7,683 nt of DNA from an uncultured Micrococcales bacterium. GTDB taxonomy: Bacteria > Actinomycetota > Actinomycetes > Actinomycetales > Microbacteriaceae. The stretch spans positions 1-7,683 of the forward strand of contig CAIKYE010000220.1 of NCBI GenBank assembly GCA_903831585.1, in the 5' to 3' direction. This document shows positions 6,492-7,683 of this stretch, in pieces (position 1 is the first letter of the stretch; each line of letters opens with the position of its first letter). The position numbers were made by a program, and so were the translations under genes. The notes beneath the pieces are model-generated. The model did no database searches and was not told the DNA's origin. It saw only the letters and a program-made list of their open reading frames with translations.

Positions 6492-6501
6492 ATTCGCAAA
6501 G

Positions 6502-6534
6502 AAAAACTCCCCCTATTTCTAGAGGGAGTTTTTT
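6502..6534 (-). terminator. Intrinsic terminator of the tRNA transcript
   Basis: An inverted repeat joins AAAAACTCCC on the left with GGGAGTTTTT on the right. The stem continues inward past one mismatch, leaving a short TTTC loop. Read on the minus strand it begins just 6 bases after the tRNA-Ala 3' end and finishes in a run of five T. The A-tract and T-tract on either side make it formally bidirectional, but the only transcript known to run into it is the tRNA one. It also insulates the Xre promoter. Confidence 0.88.
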
Positions 6535-6540
6535 CCTTCG

Positions 6541-6613
6541 TGGAGACTAGGGGGGTCGAACCCCTGACCCCCTGCTTGCAAAGCAGGTGCTCTACCAACT
6601 GAGCTAAGTCCCC
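6541..6613 (-). tRNA. tRNA-Ala (anticodon TGC)
   Basis: The 73-base gene folds as a full cloverleaf. The acceptor arm GGGGACT pairs with AGTCTCC, including the G3:U70 wobble that marks alanine tRNAs. The D arm is AGCTCAGTTGGTAGAGC, and the anticodon loop TTTGCAA (anticodon TGC) is closed by CTGCT/AGCAG. The T arm is GGGGTTCGACCCC. The discriminator is A. The next bases are CG rather than CC, so CCA is not encoded and must be added by the CCA enzyme. It lies 55 bases after the encoded CCA of tRNA-Ile and just before the terminator. Confidence 0.97.
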
Positions 6614-6671
6614 TTGCGGGTTTTGTTGCTTGCTTCACAGTCTGTTTCTAGACAATGAAGCGGCTGCTTGG

Positions 6672-6745
6672 TGGGCCTAGGAGGACTTGAACCTCCGACC
6701 TCTTCATTATCAGTGAAGCGCTCTAACCACCTGAGCTATAGGCCC
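6672..6745 (-). tRNA. tRNA-Ile (anticodon GAT)
   Basis: The 74-base gene has a perfectly paired acceptor arm (GGGCCTA/TAGGCCC), the D arm AGCTCAGGTGGTTAGAGC, and an anticodon loop CTGATAA with anticodon GAT. The T arm is GGAGGTTCAAGTCCTCC. The discriminator is A, and the following three bases (6671-6669) are CCA, so the 3' end is genomically encoded. It is the first gene of a two-tRNA transcript with its own promoter at 6759-6787. The tRNA-Ile/tRNA-Ala pair after gyrA and DUF3566 is a classic actinobacterial layout. Confidence 0.97.
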
Positions 6746-6758
6746 AAGAGCCTTGTTA

Positions 6759-6787
6759 AGAATAGTCGTGCCGGCCCTTGAGGTCAA
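6759..6787 (-). promoter_or_regulatory. Promoter of the tRNA-Ile / tRNA-Ala transcript
   Basis: On the minus strand TTGACC (6782-6787, 5 of 6 consensus bases) and TATTCT (6759-6764, 4 of 6) are separated by exactly 17 bases. Predicted initiation falls only a few bases before the tRNA-Ile 5' end. The promoter begins immediately after the DUF3566 stop codon and fills the 48-base gap, leaving no room for a separate terminator of the gyrA transcript. Confidence 0.75.
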
Positions 6788-6793
6788 ACCCTG

Positions 6794-7201
6794 CTATTCG
6801 TTCGTGAAACCGACCCTGATGCCACCCGACAAACGGGCGATGATGTTGAAGATCAAGGCCGAGACACCAGACAAGATTGTTCCGCCAACGATGTTAACTA
6901 TTGCCAGGGTGCCGGCAAATGAAAGTACGCGTGGAAGGCTCAGTGTCTCAGCAACGTCAACCTGCTGAGCGTCGCCACCGGCAGCGGTGTTGAGCAAGCT
7001 GTTGAGCGAACCAAACAACCCGGTGGTACTAATCACCAACCAGATTAGAGAGAAGCCGGCGATGGTGGCGATTCCCATCGCGAGTGTGACCATGAACCCG
7101 TTGCGCACAGCAGACCAGAAGTCAATGTGAACGAGTTTGAGTTTGACTTGCTTCACCGGCGAAACGTTTCGCTTGGTTGCTCGAGAGATGAAATTGCTCA
7201 T
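6794..7201 (-). CDS. DUF3566 membrane protein downstream of gyrA
   Basis: This is a small actinobacterial membrane protein of unknown function, recognised by its place directly after gyrA and by family features. These are a basic stretch leading into [20 protein letters not shown] (19-38), a first hydrophobic segment at about 36-58, an extracytoplasmic or loop region at 59-90, and a second hydrophobic segment at about 94-123. The end [10 protein letters not shown] is also typical. At 135 residues it has only a short polar N-terminus, whereas mycobacterial relatives carry a long low-complexity one. Its ATG overlaps the gyrA stop as ATGA (7198-7201), so expression is coupled to gyrA. Possible links to division or envelope are only suggested by conservation of the locus. 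Confidence 0.9.
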   Translation of the reverse strand: MSNFISRATKRNVSPVKQVKLKLVHIDFWSAVRNGFMVTLAMGIATIAGFSLIWLVISTTGLFGSLNSLLNTAAGGDAQQVDVAETLSLPRVLSFAGTLAIVNIVGGTILSGVSALIFNIIARLSGGIRVGFTNE

Positions 7202-7683
7202 TCTGCTTCTTCCTTCGCTACTTCAGTTATGTCTAGGTTGCGTTCGGTGTTACGGGCTAATCCAAGAATGCTGTCGCCATCTTCGAATCTTGCAAAAACA
7301 ACACCCATGGTGTCACGACCCTTTGCAGGAACCTCGGCCACCGCGGATCGAACCACTCTACCGCTCTCGAGAACCACGAGAACTTCGTCGTCATCTGAAA
7401 CGATTAGCGCACCAACCAGGTCGCCACGCTTGTCTTCAAGCTTCGCAACCTTGATTCCGAGACCACCACGATTCTGTGCGCGGTACTGATCGACAGAAGT
7501 GCGCTTTGCATATCCACCCTCTGTGACCACAAAGACGAATGCGCCTTCGACGTCATTGATTACCGATGCGCTGAGTAGAGCATCTTCTTTCCTAAAGCTC
7601 ATGCCCATCACGCCAGAGGTGTCGCGACCCATTGGTCGCAGGCTCTCGTTAGAAGCAGAGAATCGAACCGACATGCCCTTGCG
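7198..7683 (-). CDS. gyrA: DNA gyrase subunit A, C-terminal end (cut by right edge)
   Basis: Gyrase A is the DNA-breaking and rejoining subunit that, with GyrB, introduces negative supercoils. Only the last 161 residues are here; the frame runs open off the right edge. The segment belongs to the C-terminal beta-pinwheel that wraps DNA. It shows repeated blades such as [73 protein letters not shown] and ILGLARN, and ends with an acidic tail [11 protein letters not shown]. The catalytic tyrosine and the GyrA box lie outside the window. ParC and other type IIA homologues share these repeats, but the downstream DUF3566 and tRNA-Ile/tRNA-Ala make gyrA the clear choice. The methionine at 7674 is internal. 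Confidence 0.97.
   Translation of the reverse strand, partial: RKGMSVRFSASNESLRPMGRDTSGVMGMSFRKEDALLSASVINDVEGAFVFVVTEGGYAKRTSVDQYRAQNRGGLGIKVAKLEDKRGDLVGALIVSDDDEVLVVLESGRVVRSAVAEVPAKGRDTMGVVFARFEDGDSILGLARNTERNLDITEVAKEEAE

Noticed and set aside
6541..6745. Integration site of a mobile element at the tRNA genes
   Set aside because: Both tRNAs are intact, no direct repeat of a tRNA 3' end is seen elsewhere in the window, and no integrase or transposase is present.
7198..7674. A separate small gene starting at the methionine at 7674
   Set aside because: The frame continues upstream without a stop to the window edge, and the sequence is mid-pinwheel GyrA, so this methionine is internal.

Overview
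The window looks like a piece of an actinobacterial chromosome, probably a small-genome, moderate-GC member of the Microbacteriaceae (an inference from gene content and composition, not a proven placement). The strongest clue is the right end: the 3' end of gyrA, a four-base overlap into a DUF3566 membrane protein, then tRNA-Ile(GAT) and tRNA-Ala(TGC). This is the layout normally found just after dnaA-dnaN-recF-gyrB-gyrA near the origin in Actinobacteria.

Left half (1-4529): a histidine-utilisation cluster. On the minus strand lie hutU (urocanase), hutI (imidazolonepropionase) and the first 209 codons of hutH (histidine ammonia-lyase, cut by the left edge). They are separated by only 9 and 3 bases and almost certainly form one transcript. 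Divergent from hutU across a 151-base gap is a TTG-started arginase-family gene best read as hutG, formimidoylglutamase. Together they give histidine -> urocanate -> imidazolonepropionate -> formiminoglutamate -> glutamate + formamide. No hut regulator or histidine permease is visible, though the cluster may continue to the left.

Middle (4526-6500): a tightly packed minus-strand set read from right to left. It holds a compact Xre-type regulator, an unrecognised four-helix membrane protein, a small multidrug-export-type (PF06695-like) membrane protein and a LysE/ArgO-type amino-acid exporter. A promoter with near-palindromic sequence over its -10 region sits at the head, which suggests autoregulation by the Xre protein. 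The regulator's partner membrane protein is visibly AT-richer than the hut genes. lysE and hutG converge and share the bases CTAG as their stop codons.

Right end (6502-7683): a strong intrinsic terminator, the two tRNA genes, their own promoter, DUF3566 and the gyrA 3' end, all on the minus strand.

There is no mobile element, CRISPR array or rRNA here, and no gene-free stretch over 300 bases. Most of the window is ordinary. The points most worth a second look are the Xre/membrane-protein operon, the Asn in place of the first metal-ligand His in HutG, and the Cys-Ser-Gly form of the HutH cofactor triad.
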